From contig NZ_KV440953.1 in assembly GCF_001636425.1 (NCBI RefSeq), positions 2,616,847-2,680,846 on the forward strand: a stretch of DNA of 64,000 bases, in the 5' to 3' direction. The DNA comes from Heyndrickxia acidicola. GTDB taxonomy: Bacteria > Bacillota > Bacilli > Bacillales > Bacillaceae_C. Made by a program: the position numbers and the translations under genes. The notes beneath the pieces are model-generated. The model saw nothing but the letters and a program-made list of their open reading frames with translations, searched no databases and had not been told where the DNA came from. Below, piece by piece: positions 53,738 through 63,390 of this stretch (the stretch's first letter is position 1; each line of letters begins with the position of its first letter).

Positions 53738-54805
53738 TCATATTCTAAGTGTATTTACTAAATCGATCATAGCTTCAAAGTCAAATGCTTTTGTTTCCTT
53801 CGCCCTCTCCGCACATGCTGCTATACTGGCTAATGTCTTTACACTTTCACTTGGATAGCTGCCTACTGCACTTTCTGCTGAAAGCATGACAGCATTTGTT
53901 CCATCCAATACAGCTTGAAACACATCTGTTACTTCTGCCCTGGTTGGCAGTGGATTTTCCACCATTGACTGGAGCATTTGAGTTGCGGTGATAACAAATT
54001 TCCCTTTTAGTCTGCACTCATGAATCATTGCTTTTTGCAAGAGCGGAATCCACTCAAATGGAAGCTCCACCCCAAGATCCCCGCGGGCAATCATTACTGC
54101 ATTTGCCTCATCGCAGATTTCTCTGAAATGATGAACGGCTTGTATGGTTTCAATTTTTGCTATTAATAATGGACAGACTTTTTTCATACCATTTATAAAG
54201 TTTCGCACTTCCTTGAGATGGTCTGCTCTACGGACAAAGGAGCAGGAAATAAAGTCAACATCCTTTTCTACAAGAAATTCTATGTCGCTTTTATCCTTTT
54301 CTGTTATAGCAGGCAATTGTGTCTCTATTCCCGGCAGATTCACTCCCTTATGCGAAGAAATTTCACCGCCTGATGTAATTTCAGCCGAAACAGTTGTTTG
54401 GGTGACATCTTTTACTTTTAATGCCACTGCTCCATCATTCATTAAGATTCGATCCCCTCGCTTTACATCCTTTACTAGTCCCTTATAATCGACACTGGCT
54501 TCCTTCTCATTGCCCGCTATTTCCTCAATCGAAAGTGTAAATGGATGCCCTGGCTGCAGCATTACTTTTTCTCCCTCAATTTGTCCCAGTCTTATTTTAG
54601 GACCCTGAAGATCTGCGAGAATCTTAATTTCTCCTTTATTTTCACGGTTTAATTCTTTTATAAAGCAAATCACCCTTGCATGGCTTTCATGGCTTCCATG
54701 TGACATATTCAGCCTGGCAATAGTCATCCCATGCCTCCAGAGACTTTCTAGAGCTTTTTTGCTCTCACTGGACGGCCCAATCGTACAAACTCGATCAATG
54801 GTCAT
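53738..54805 (-). CDS. Pyruvate kinase-like protein lacking the C-terminal domain
   Basis: 355 residues, against about 470-590 for pyruvate kinases. The barrel (A) and lid (B) domains are present: VCTIGPSSES, NMSHGSHESH, LQGPKIRLG, the catalytic lysine in LLIAKIETIQAV, MIARGDLGVELP, TATQMLQSMVENPLPTRAEV. LSAESAVGSYP replaces the usual LSGETAxGxYP. The regulatory C domain, and the PEP-utiliser domain found in many Bacillus enzymes, are absent; the stop codon follows cleanly and I see no remnant. It may be a paralogue with altered regulation or substrate. Confidence 0.85.
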   Translation of the reverse strand: MTIDRVCTIGPSSESKKALESLWRHGMTIARLNMSHGSHESHARVICFIKELNRENKGEIKILADLQGPKIRLGQIEGEKVMLQPGHPFTLSIEEIAGNEKEASVDYKGLVKDVKRGDRILMNDGAVALKVKDVTQTTVSAEITSGGEISSHKGVNLPGIETQLPAITEKDKSDIEFLVEKDVDFISCSFVRRADHLKEVRNFINGMKKVCPLLIAKIETIQAVHHFREICDEANAVMIARGDLGVELPFEWIPLLQKAMIHECRLKGKFVITATQMLQSMVENPLPTRAEVTDVFQAVLDGTNAVMLSAESAVGSYPSESVKTLASIAACAERAKETKAFDFEAMIDLVNTLRI

Positions 54806-55031
54806 TTTCTCTCTCCTTCATTCAGATTGTACTTTTATGTTTCCCGAAAGCCGCTTTTTATTTAGCTAAAATATAAACTGTTTTCCTTGGCAGAAAAATA
54901 GTTTATTTACTCAATTATTATTTAAGTAAAATAATTATTTCGAACTATGACTCTTTACACAAATCTTCTCCTTTCATACCCGTATTTATAAGAAAAAAGG
55001 TCAATCACTTATTCCCAATTTGGGGCTTTAT

Positions 55032-55059
55032 GCCATTTTTTTGAAAGATAACATACAAT
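55032..55059 (+). promoter_or_regulatory. Sigma-E-like promoter of asnO
   Basis: CATACAAT (55052-55059) matches the sigma-E -10 consensus; GCCATTT lies 13 bp upstream as a possible -35. Located 135 bp before the start codon. asnO of B. subtilis is a sporulation gene. Nothing else is seen in 54806-55193. Confidence 0.45.
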
Positions 55060-55193
55060 TATTTGAGATTATCTTTGGAAATCTCTACCATTAAAGTGTG
55101 TTTTTAAAAGATTGATGGGACACATGCCTAGCCCGAGTGATCTTTGGTTTACAACATCATCGCAAAATCATATTAAAGAAAGAAGGCAAGTAT

Positions 55194-57021
55194 ATGTGTG
55201 GTATAGCAGGTTGGGTTGATTGGGAGCAAGACCTTTCAAATCAGCAACAGGTAATTAAAAAAATGGCTGATTCTATTATTCACAGAGGGCCTGATGCTGA
55301 AGGATTTTGGATATCTGAACGAGCTGCTTTTGGCCATAGAAGGCTAATTGTCATTGACCCTGAAGGGGGCAGTCAGCCAATGCTTTATAAAGATGGAAAT
55401 CATACAATTGCTCTTACCTATAATGGAGAGCTATATAATTTTAAAGAGCTTCGTATGGAGCTTGAAGAAACTGGACACCAATTCCAAACCTCATCTGACA
55501 CAGAGGTACTCCTCCATGCTTATTTAGAATGGGGTGAATCATGTGTTACCCGTTTTAATGGGATTTTTGCTTTTGGCATTTGGGATGAAAGACTTGGCCA
55601 GCTTATGCTTGGACGTGATCATTTAGGTGTTAAACCACTGTTTTATACAGAACGCGGAAGCTCAATTATTTTTGGTTCTGAATTAAAAGTACTTCTCTCT
55701 CACCCTTTTGTTGAAGCTAAAATAGACAAAGAGGGTCTGGCTGAGGTTTTTGCACTGGGTCCAATGCGGACTCCAGGTATAGGTGTATTTAAAGAAATTA
55801 AAGAAGTACGTGCAGGCCATTATGTAACCTTTAAGGCAAATGGGGCTGCTATAAAACAATACTGGAAGCTCAAGAGCAAAAAACATACAGACAATATCGA
55901 GAAAACTGTTGATACTATTCAGACTCTCTTACAGGATACGGTCAACCGTCAGCTAGTTTCCGACGTTCCGCTTGTATCCATGCTCTCTGGAGGACTTGAT
56001 TCCAGCGGTCTTACTGCTTTAGCTGGAACCAATTATAAAAAAGAAGGGAAAACGCTTCATACCTACTCTATTGATTTCGTTAATAATGAGCAGGATTTTA
56101 AAGAAGACTTTCTCCGGCGCGATCTTGATGAGCCTTGGGTAAAACGGGTTGCCGAATATGTTGGAACCGACCATCACTCGGTAGTATTGGGAGCGGACAA
56201 GCTTGCTGACAATCTCCTTGTTCCAATGAGAGCGCGTGGATTTGCCGGGAGTCGGTGAATTAGAGACGTCCCTTTATCTTTTATTTACTGAAATGAAAAA
56301 AGATGCAACAGTGGCTCTTTCAGGTGAATCTGCAGACGAAGTTTTCTCAGGCTATCCATGGTTTCATCAGGAGCAGTTTTTAAATGCTGATATATTCCCT
56401 TGGCTGGTAAACCTTGGCTACTTCTCTGAAATCCTTTCAGATGAGATAAAGGAAAAGGTTGCACCGGAGGAATATCGCCGAAAAAGATACCAAGAAGCTA
56501 AATCTGAAGTTCCTTTTCTAGAAGAGGAAGATGAAAAGCAAGCCAAACAACGGCAAATGTCCTATATGTTTATCACACGATTTCTTCCGTTCATGCTTGA
56601 TCGCAAGGACCGTGCCAGCATGATGACAGGCTTTGAGGTTCGTGTACCGTTTTGTGACTTCCGTCTGGTAGAGTATTTATGGAACGTACCTTACGATTTG
56701 AAAAGCATTGATAATATAGAAAAAGGCATTCTCCGCAGGGCTTTTGAAGGCATCTTGCCGGACGATGTGCGCAACCGCAGAAAAAGCGCATATCCAAGCA
56801 CAAAAGACCAGCACTATCTACAAGCTGTCAGTCAATGGATGCTTAGAATTCTCGACGAACCATCTTCCCCTATTCTTGCTTTCATTAATGCCGAAAGAGT
56901 AAGAACGATTGCAGAAGGTAAGGATCAGCAGATTAATGGTACAGAGGCAAGAGGCTTGCTTGACTATCTTATTCAAATTAACAGCTGGATTGAAGAGTAT
57001 CAAATTGAAATAACCTTATAA
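55194..57021 (+). pseudogene. asnO: Asparagine synthetase (glutamine-hydrolysing), frameshifted
   Basis: ATG 55194 (AAGAAGG upstream) opens MCGIAGWVDWEQ with the nucleophile Cys2 of the glutaminase domain; MLSGGLDSSG marks the ATP pyrophosphatase domain. At 56236-56240 the sequence GCGCGTGGATTTG contains one G too many: dropping it joins VPMRAR to DLPGVGELETSLYLLF in a single frame of 608 residues, the normal AsnO length. As given, translation stops after 354 residues. Either a recent inactivating mutation or a base-call error. The B. subtilis AsnO is needed for sporulation. Confidence 0.85.
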
Positions 57022-57034
57022 AGAATTAAATTTC

Positions 57035-57087
57035 GAGGGTGACTCAAAAGGTCAGATACAAGTGGTCTTTTGAGCCGCCTCTTTTAC
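57035..57087 (+). terminator. Terminator of asnO (family E sequence)
   Basis: GAGGGTGACTCAAAAG / CTTTTGAGCCGCCTC then TTTTA. Confidence 0.75.
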
Positions 57088-57107
57088 TATTTCTGAACAT
57101 AAAAGAA

Positions 57108-57265
57108 GGCTGTTTTCGCATAGATTGTTGCTTTTCGCAAAAGTGTTAAATTCGTGTAAAGTGAGTATTCGTGGCTTCTTTTCGTAAGCAATTCACAGGT
57201 TTACTACAGAGCCTGTGAATTTCATTTTTTGGTGTTATATAGCAACAAAGTTTACGAAAAGAGCC
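57108..57265 (+). repeat. GGCT-TIR element (family A), 158-bp copy
   Basis: Starts GGCTGTTTTCGCATAGATTG, ends AAGTTTACGAAAAGAGCC. Perfect 8-bp duplication TAAAAGAA at 57100-57107 and 57266-57273. Interior CGCAAAAGTGTTAAATTCG defines a second subfamily shared with 58983. Confidence 0.95.
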
Positions 57266-57299
57266 TAAAAGAAAAAGGGAAGAGAACGGGGATATCCCA

Positions 57300-57482
57300 C
57301 AAAAGCTTGCGGCGGAGTGGGTTCCGCTATAGCCAGCAGGAAGCGAGTACTCGGAGTGGCAATCAACCGGCAGGACGATTAGAACTTCTGCCTATGACTT
57401 TGTACACTCCCAATTTGGATTTAACTCAATGGTTGATTGGAGCGGAAAGCGAGTGTCTGCAGCGCAAATCAACCTGCAGGAA
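57300..57482 (-). repeat. Family C repeat remnants (two partial copies) with family D fragment
   Basis: AAGCGAGTACTCGGAGTGGC and AATCAACCGGCAGG, then GGTTGATTGGAGCGGAAAGC and CAAATCAACCTGCAGG. A family D fragment (CTTCAGCTCCAGCTCCTATC) follows at 57525-57545. A 127-codon frame spanning 57229-57612 lies wholly in this repeat DNA and is not a gene. Confidence 0.75.
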
Positions 57483-57739
57483 GCCATTACTAATGAATAA
57501 ATTTATTAAGCAATGTGGTCCCTCTTCAGCTCCAGCTCCTATCGGTCACTCACTAGAGCTCCTCTTACCAATGCAGGTCTGTCACCACCCTTCAATCGTT
57601 TTGCTTCACTGAATCTTTTGTATGACTCATGGTCCTTTTTAGACAGCAGCAAAGTGAATAAGAATCATTTTCTGAAGAATGGTGTTGAAAGATCAGGAGA
57701 TAATACTAGCAGAGAAATGTTAAATAAGGAGTTGGAGAT

Positions 57740-58954
57740 ATGGATTTACATAGCGGAAAATACTATTGGCCACTTACGCTGAAGGAGCCTCCTGCATACC
57801 CATCTTTAGAAGAGGATATTACGTGTGATGTTGTTATAATTGGCGGGGGAAACTCAGGTGCTCAATGCGCTTATAGTCTTATGAAATCAGGCCTTGATGT
57901 CGTGCTTGTTGATAAACGTAAAATAGGTACCGGGAGTACAAGTGTGAATACGGCACTTCTTCAGTACCTTGGAGATAAAATGCTCTTTGAGCTAGTAAAT
58001 AGCTTCGGGGAAGAAGCATCCATTCAGCATACAAAGCTTTGCCAGGAAGCCATTCGGGATATTGAGTCAGACTCTCAAAACATGGACATTGACCCGGATT
58101 TTAAAAGAAGGGACAGCCTATATTATGCGAGTGATCATGCCGGTGCAGAAAAACTGCAAAAAGAGTTTAGCTATCTTTCCAAACATGGATTTTCAGCCGA
58201 CATGCTGACAGAAAATGAAATTAGCAAGCGCTATCCATTTCGAAAAGAGTCTGCCTTGTATATCTATAACGATGGAGAGATAAATCCCTTTAAGTATAAT
58301 CATGGGCTTCTATTAAAAGCTCATCAAAATGGAGTACGCATTTTCGAGGAAACAAGGATCAGCGGCCAATCTTTCCAAAAAGATATCGCAACCTTTCATA
58401 CCGATAAAGGCCATTCTATTAAAGCACGTCATGCCATTATTGCGGCAGGCTATGAAGGGCTTGATTTTAAAAAAGAAAAGAACAGTATCCTCACCAGCTC
58501 ATATGCAGTTGTAACTAATCCAGTGGACAGCTTTGACGGCTGGTATAACCAAACACTGATTTGGGAAACAGCCAGGCCATATATCTATATAAGAACCACC
58601 TTTGACAATCGCATTATCATTGGGGGATTAGATGAAAATACAATGTACCCTGATGCACGTGATTCTAAAATTCCCAATAAAAAAGAAAAGCTCATAAAAG
58701 AATTTAATAAGCTTTTTCCAAGCATTGACGTAAGGCCTGAATATTACTTAGGTGCTTTTTACGGAGGCATGCACGATGGCCTTCCAATCATCGGAGAATA
58801 TGAAGAATATCCAAACTGCTACTTCTTATTTGCTTATGGGGATAATGGACTGGTTTACAGCAGGGCAATGGCAAAAATCATTGCGGAAGTTATAGTGAAA
58901 GGCTCCCATCCGGCGTTGAAGCTTTATCATCACTCCCGCCCCTTTATGATGTAG
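57740..58954 (+). CDS. FAD-dependent oxidoreductase (DadA/glycine-oxidase family)
   Basis: 404 residues with FAD-binding CDVVIIGGGNSGAQCAYSL near residue 28, and the C-terminal FAYGDNGLVYSRAMAKII of the DAO fold. YLGAFYGGMHDGLPIIGEY is the substrate-side motif typical of deaminating amino-acid oxidases. It oxidises an amine or amino acid of unknown identity. GGAGTTGGAG precedes the ATG. Monocistronic between two family A elements. Confidence 0.87.
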   Translation: MDLHSGKYYWPLTLKEPPAYPSLEEDITCDVVIIGGGNSGAQCAYSLMKSGLDVVLVDKRKIGTGSTSVNTALLQYLGDKMLFELVNSFGEEASIQHTKLCQEAIRDIESDSQNMDIDPDFKRRDSLYYASDHAGAEKLQKEFSYLSKHGFSADMLTENEISKRYPFRKESALYIYNDGEINPFKYNHGLLLKAHQNGVRIFEETRISGQSFQKDIATFHTDKGHSIKARHAIIAAGYEGLDFKKEKNSILTSSYAVVTNPVDSFDGWYNQTLIWETARPYIYIRTTFDNRIIIGGLDENTMYPDARDSKIPNKKEKLIKEFNKLFPSIDVRPEYYLGAFYGGMHDGLPIIGEYEEYPNCYFLFAYGDNGLVYSRAMAKIIAEVIVKGSHPALKLYHHSRPFMM

Positions 58955-58982
58955 GCCAACACCACAGGTTGTTTTCATTATT

Positions 58983-59128
58983 GACTGTTTTTGCATAGAT
59001 TGCTGCTTATCGCAAAAATCTTAAATTCTGTATAAATTGAGTCTTCGTGGCATCTTTTCGTAAGCAATTCACAGGTTTACTACTGAGGCTGTTTGTGTTA
59101 AATAACAACAAAGTTTACGAAAAGAGCC
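58983..59128 (+). repeat. GGCT-TIR element (family A), 146-bp copy
   Basis: Starts GACTGTTTTTGCATAGATTG, ends AAGTTTACGAAAAGAGCC. Flanks TCATTATT (58975-58982) and TTATTATT (59129-59136) agree at 7 of 8 bases. Same subfamily as 57108. Rest of 58955-59289 shows no gene. Confidence 0.88.
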
Positions 59129-59289
59129 TTATTATTTTCCGGATGAACTAACAACGTAGTTTAAGAAAGGATACTTCCTTGCGAATTGGAAGATCCTTTT
59201 TCTTTTTGTCTTTTAATTTCCAGCACACTATTTTCCACTCCGCATAATTTAATTAGGTATATAACCATATAGGAAAGGACTGTACCTCA

Positions 59290-60033
59290 ATGCGGGACTA
59301 TAAATCCAGTGCTCAGCATCATCTCCAAGAGGCATCTATGTATGATTCTTTGGCACAATACTATAAATACTTAGATCCTTCCAAACACATACATTATTAC
59401 CAAATGCATTTAGCAGCCATGCAAAAGGCGCTAGAGAATGACCGTGCCTATAAAAAAAGCGCTTTGGTCAGGGTTTTTCATGCGTCACCCGATGCACCAG
59501 CCGTTGATATATATGTTGATAACAAGGCTGCTTTACGAGGTGTGACCTTCAAGCAGGTAAGCAAATATTTACAGCTCCAGGCAGGGCGCCACAAAATTGA
59601 AATTTACCCTGAAGGAGAAACAAAGTCTCCTATTATCAGTAAAACGATTACCGTAAAACCAGGTGTTTATTACACTGCATCAGCAAAAGGAGCAGTTGAT
59701 CAGCTAGATTTACTGGTCGTTGTGGATGAACCGGCAGCACCTTCAAGAAGAACAAAAGTCCGTTTCCTCCATCTTTCACCAGATGCTCCAGCCGTTGATA
59801 TTGTACTGGAAAATGGCCAGACATTATTTAAAGGCATATCCTTTGGTGAAGTAACACCCTATCTTGAACTTGCTCCTTCCATGGTAAACCTGGAGGTTCG
59901 TGTTTCAGAGACGGGCCAAACTGTATTAATGATTCCAAATATTAAGTTGAGTGCTAATCGTTCCTACACTGTCGCAGCAATTGGGTTTGCCGGTAAAGAG
60001 CCGAGGCTTGAAGCAATGGTGTTAAAAGGATAG
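59290..60033 (+). CDS. DUF4397-domain protein
   Basis: 247 residues. After an amphipathic N-terminus with no signal peptide (HLQEASMYDSLAQYYKYLD), two DUF4397 beta-sandwich repeats start with VRVFHASPDAPAVDIYVD and VRFLHLSPDAPAVDIVLE. This family is common in Bacillus and often found outside the cell, but function is unknown. AGGAAAGGA lies upstream of the ATG. Confidence 0.85.
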   Translation: MRDYKSSAQHHLQEASMYDSLAQYYKYLDPSKHIHYYQMHLAAMQKALENDRAYKKSALVRVFHASPDAPAVDIYVDNKAALRGVTFKQVSKYLQLQAGRHKIEIYPEGETKSPIISKTITVKPGVYYTASAKGAVDQLDLLVVVDEPAAPSRRTKVRFLHLSPDAPAVDIVLENGQTLFKGISFGEVTPYLELAPSMVNLEVRVSETGQTVLMIPNIKLSANRSYTVAAIGFAGKEPRLEAMVLKG

Positions 60034-60076
60034 ACCCTATTTCCTCAGCTGTATGGAGGAGCTTGTACCAAACCCA

Positions 60077-60112
60077 AAGGTATTCAAACAACAAACTTGA
60101 ATGCCTTTTCCT
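60077..60112 (+). terminator. Terminator of the DUF4397 gene
   Basis: AAGGTATTCAA / TTGAATGCCTT (one G-T pair) followed by TTCCTGTTTTG. Confidence 0.7.
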
Positions 60113-60227
60113 GTTTTGTTTTATCTTCGAAATGAAGCTATTTTTATTTACCACGCATCCTTTTTCTTTGTAATCATCCCCATGATGTTTCTTTTTTCAT
60201 CCCACTCCAGAGTCTTTGATTCTGTAA

Positions 60228-60259
60228 AATTTTTTGCGTATAGAATTGGACGACAAACA
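60228..60259 (+). promoter_or_regulatory. Possible sigma-G promoter of sspH
   Basis: CGTATA (about 60237) and, some 17 bp later, GATACTG (about 60260) resemble the sigma-G boxes TGAATA and CATACTA. Weak by itself, but the gene is of a forespore type. Confidence 0.3.
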
Positions 60260-60296
60260 GATACTGTAACTGTACATAAAAAAGGAGGCTGTAATC

Positions 60297-60476
60297 ATGG
60301 ACGCAAAGAGAGCACAAGAAATTTCTAATACATCCAGCATGACAAAGGTAACCTATAATGGAACCGACGTTTACATTGAGCATGTGGATCAACAAAACGG
60401 CTTAGCCACAATTCACCCTCTTGATAACCCGAACCAAAAGCAAAGTGTGAATGTATCAAGTTTGGAAGAGCGTTAA
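60297..60476 (+). CDS. sspH: Small acid-soluble spore protein, H type
   Basis: 59 residues read by hand from ATG 60297, six bases after AAAGGAGG. AKRAQEISNTSSMTKVTYNG, VYIEHVDQQNGLA and HPLDNPNQKQSVNV follow the SspH pattern closely. SspH is a minor forespore protein packed into the spore core. The gene is monocistronic and confirms that the organism forms endospores. Confidence 0.9.
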   Translation: MDAKRAQEISNTSSMTKVTYNGTDVYIEHVDQQNGLATIHPLDNPNQKQSVNVSSLEER

Positions 60477-60595
60477 TTTAGGCTGATAGTATGAACAGTC
60501 ACTAAACATGCCCCTGCTTCCTCACATCATAAAACCGTTCAAAGCCATGAAATGGCTCATTGACCAAAGGGCATCATATTGTAAGGGTTCTGTTT

Positions 60596-60647
60596 AAAGT
60601 ACAATCAAAAACATCGCAGTTTTTTGCGGTGTTTTTGATTGTACTTT
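60596..60647. repeat. 52-base near-perfect hairpin
   Basis: 18-bp perfect arms AAAGTACAATCAAAAACA and complement, extended by ATCGCA/TGCGGT with a wobble pair around TTTT. No T tract follows, so it is not an obvious terminator. 60763-60845 is an eroded family C repeat; a 122-codon frame across both is not convincing. Confidence 0.8.
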
Positions 60648-60952
60648 CCAATAATTTTACTGTAGTTAGATTTTTCTTCTGTCTGCATCCATTTTATCTT
60701 CCTTTTATGATTTTTAAGATGGTACTGTTATTGTGGCTCACTATTGGCATTGATAAACGAGTTATGGGAAGACAACGACGAAGAGGCTCCTCTATCGCCC
60801 ACGCCGTAAAGCCAATCTCTAATGCGAGTATCAACCTGCAGGAAGAACAAGTCTTTAAAATTGCATATAAAAGATTAGGCACCCTTTATAAAAGCTTGTT
60901 AAATGATATACATTTTAACAAAGCATAAATAAAAGGATGCCTATATAGATTA

Positions 60953-63331
60953 TTATTGCACTTTTATATAACCTGGTTTGCTTTTATTGTTTGACGCATC
61001 CACTGCATAGACGGTCAAAATAGTCCCTGCTTTTTGCTTTGGAATGGCAATGTTAAATTTTCCGGTTGCCGCTGCTTTGTCTGCAGCAATCTTTGTCTTA
61101 CCCCTATATACCAAAACGGTTGCCCCCTTCTCGGAATGTCCTGTTACATAAACAGAACTCTTCGTTACCTTATTAATAGAAGGCGGAGCAGGAGGAAGCT
61201 TGTCTAATACTTTAACTGGAAGGCTGGTATAACGGATACCCTTGATGGTAGTTTCAACTACCTTTAATTCCTTCCCTTGGCTCTGCTTTGGAATCGAAAT
61301 CTTATAATATCCCTTGGAATCTGCTTTACCTGTTTTAATGTATACGCCATTAGAGTAAATTTTCAGCGTGCTCTTTGGCATTGATTTTCCCGATACATAT
61401 AACGATACATTGCTGACAGGCTGCAGAGATGGTACATACAGCACTTTTTTTACAGTAGCGCTTCCAACATTTCCTGCCCGATCTGTTGCCTGAACAGAGA
61501 TAGTGCTTCCTGCCGTCTGTTTAGGAATTCGGACTGAAAACTGACCTTTTGAGTCAGTTTTGCCTGCAGCAAGGAACTTTCCATTGCATAAAATTTTTAC
61601 TTTTGAGTAGGCCTCCGTTTTACCGCTTATTGTAACAGATTCACTATAAATCGGTGAAAGCACAGGGGCAGCAGGTTTTTGTTTATCAATCACAAACTTG
61701 ATTGTTTTTTTTGTTGCTACTGGACTGAAAGCACTCTTTTGGTTCATGGCCAAGAAATTATTTACACTTGCCATTCTAACATTACTTGTGTTTGTGCTTG
61801 TGCTTACCTGATAAGAGCCGTCCGTTGTCACCGTTGTAGCTGACGAAAGGTTCTTCAGAGTTTTCCCATCTGACAAACTAACTGTACTATTGGATGGTAC
61901 GCCGATCTTCACACTTTCATTAAAATAAGTTGTGTCGAAATCCTGATCGGCTGGCTGCTGGTCGTTTACAGTTATCCATCTGTAAGCATTGTAATAGTAA
62001 GTACCTGTGTTCGAATTCATTTCATGAAAATGCCAGCTCGGTACAGAGTATGTGAGTAAATAGATACCATCTGAACTAGAATCAACTGACCCCTTCATAA
62101 CAATATCTTTTGTCCTGTCACCTTCCGCATTGGACAAGGCTTTTACACCCGCCATTGGATCAAAGTCAGTCCCTCTTTGAAGAAGCCCTGAATTTACCCC
62201 CGTATAAAAAGGCAAAATTTGTACAGTTGGCAATGACGCATCCGGCTTAATAAAGGTTGAATTTCCAACTTGATCCTGTAAATAGATTTGGTCTATATAA
62301 TAAGTCCCTTCGGAAGCATAGGCAGGCACCTGCAATTGTCCTGTCCATTCGTTATTCGTGCTGCCAGCCCTGAGATTGCCCCAAAAGACATCATTTGAGT
62401 TTTGGGTATTTTCGCGTTTGAATGATACCTGTACAGCTTTAATTCCGGACCCTACATCCTCTCCATTTACAGTTACGCCCAATAAATCGCCAGGGTATAG
62501 CTTATTCTCACCAACAGTAACAGAGTTGAATACAGGTCCTGAATTATCTGTAATTCCACCTGATATGGTCAATTTAGCATTCGCAAGCATGTCTTGATTA
62601 TTATACCAATATCGAATTTCATTTCCCGCCTTATCTGTAAGAGAGAGATCACCGATATCGTATTCCCCGTTTCGCACATTCTTTGGTATGGTTATTTCAG
62701 CTTCATAGTGCCCCGTTACATCGTTATAGTGGAAGCCCGCGAAAAGGGAGGATGGATAATCGTTTGTTTCAATATGCCTAAAACTAACAGAACCATTGGA
62801 TAACCCGCTTTCGTCATTATACTCGATTGACACGATTACCTTATCACCAGGCTTCGCTGTAGACTGGCTAATTTTTACGGATGTAAGCTCTGGAGGCGTT
62901 GAATCTGTTTCTCCATCCAGCATACTAAAACTTAAATTTGATATCAAAGGTGTCCCGCTTCCATAGGTACTACTATTCCCGGCATTATCATACAGTGTAA
63001 TACTCTCTACATACCAGTTTCCTTGAAGCATGCCATCCGTTCTATATGAAAACTCATATGTATTATTTCCGGTATAACGCATCATGGAGTAAATGGTCTT
63101 GCTGGAAGAACCATTTGCCAAGGTAATATCAGCATCTTCAGCGGGGCCTGACTCATTATCGTTTTCGACCGTAAATTCCATCTTAATGGTATCGCCTGAA
63201 TGGAATTCCTTCTGATTGATTGAAGCTGTCTTAAGAATTAGCGGAGTGGTATCACTATCAGCTTTGGAAGGTACCACGCCAGCCAGACTTAAGGCGAGTA
63301 TAAAAATAAAGATCAAATTTTTTCTTAACAT
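60953..63331 (-). CDS. Large secreted protein with Ig-like repeats
   Basis: 792 residues, signal peptide LIFIFILALSLAGVVPSKA. Three N-terminal beta-sandwich units start with LILKTASINQKEFHSGDTIK, PELTSVKISQSTAKPGDKVI and PVFNSVTVGENKLYPGDLLG. A unique middle part (about 360-550) follows. Three C-terminal bacterial Ig-like (Big_6-type) repeats each end in a G-x-F/Y-x-I-x-I-P-K-Q motif (GQFSVRIPKQ, GYYKISIPKQ, GKFNIAIPKQ). No catalytic motif or sortase signal. Probably a surface-associated or adhesive protein. Confidence 0.85.
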   Translation of the reverse strand: MLRKNLIFIFILALSLAGVVPSKADSDTTPLILKTASINQKEFHSGDTIKMEFTVENDNESGPAEDADITLANGSSSKTIYSMMRYTGNNTYEFSYRTDGMLQGNWYVESITLYDNAGNSSTYGSGTPLISNLSFSMLDGETDSTPPELTSVKISQSTAKPGDKVIVSIEYNDESGLSNGSVSFRHIETNDYPSSLFAGFHYNDVTGHYEAEITIPKNVRNGEYDIGDLSLTDKAGNEIRYWYNNQDMLANAKLTISGGITDNSGPVFNSVTVGENKLYPGDLLGVTVNGEDVGSGIKAVQVSFKRENTQNSNDVFWGNLRAGSTNNEWTGQLQVPAYASEGTYYIDQIYLQDQVGNSTFIKPDASLPTVQILPFYTGVNSGLLQRGTDFDPMAGVKALSNAEGDRTKDIVMKGSVDSSSDGIYLLTYSVPSWHFHEMNSNTGTYYYNAYRWITVNDQQPADQDFDTTYFNESVKIGVPSNSTVSLSDGKTLKNLSSATTVTTDGSYQVSTSTNTSNVRMASVNNFLAMNQKSAFSPVATKKTIKFVIDKQKPAAPVLSPIYSESVTISGKTEAYSKVKILCNGKFLAAGKTDSKGQFSVRIPKQTAGSTISVQATDRAGNVGSATVKKVLYVPSLQPVSNVSLYVSGKSMPKSTLKIYSNGVYIKTGKADSKGYYKISIPKQSQGKELKVVETTIKGIRYTSLPVKVLDKLPPAPPSINKVTKSSVYVTGHSEKGATVLVYRGKTKIAADKAAATGKFNIAIPKQKAGTILTVYAVDASNNKSKPGYIKVQ

Positions 63332-63390
63332 ATAGCAAATCCTCTCTTAGCAGATGGCTTGTTTCCTTTTTAGTCTCTGCTCTGTAAAAA

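Noticed and set aside
54806-55193. T-box or other riboswitch before asnO
   Set aside because: No T-box core or known aptamer; only a sigma-E-like promoter is visible.
57229-57612. 127-codon open frame
   Set aside because: Lies wholly in family A, C and D repeat DNA, with no ribosome binding site.
60560-60928. 122-codon open frame
   Set aside because: Runs through a perfect hairpin and an eroded family C repeat; composition and lack of a start site argue against a gene.
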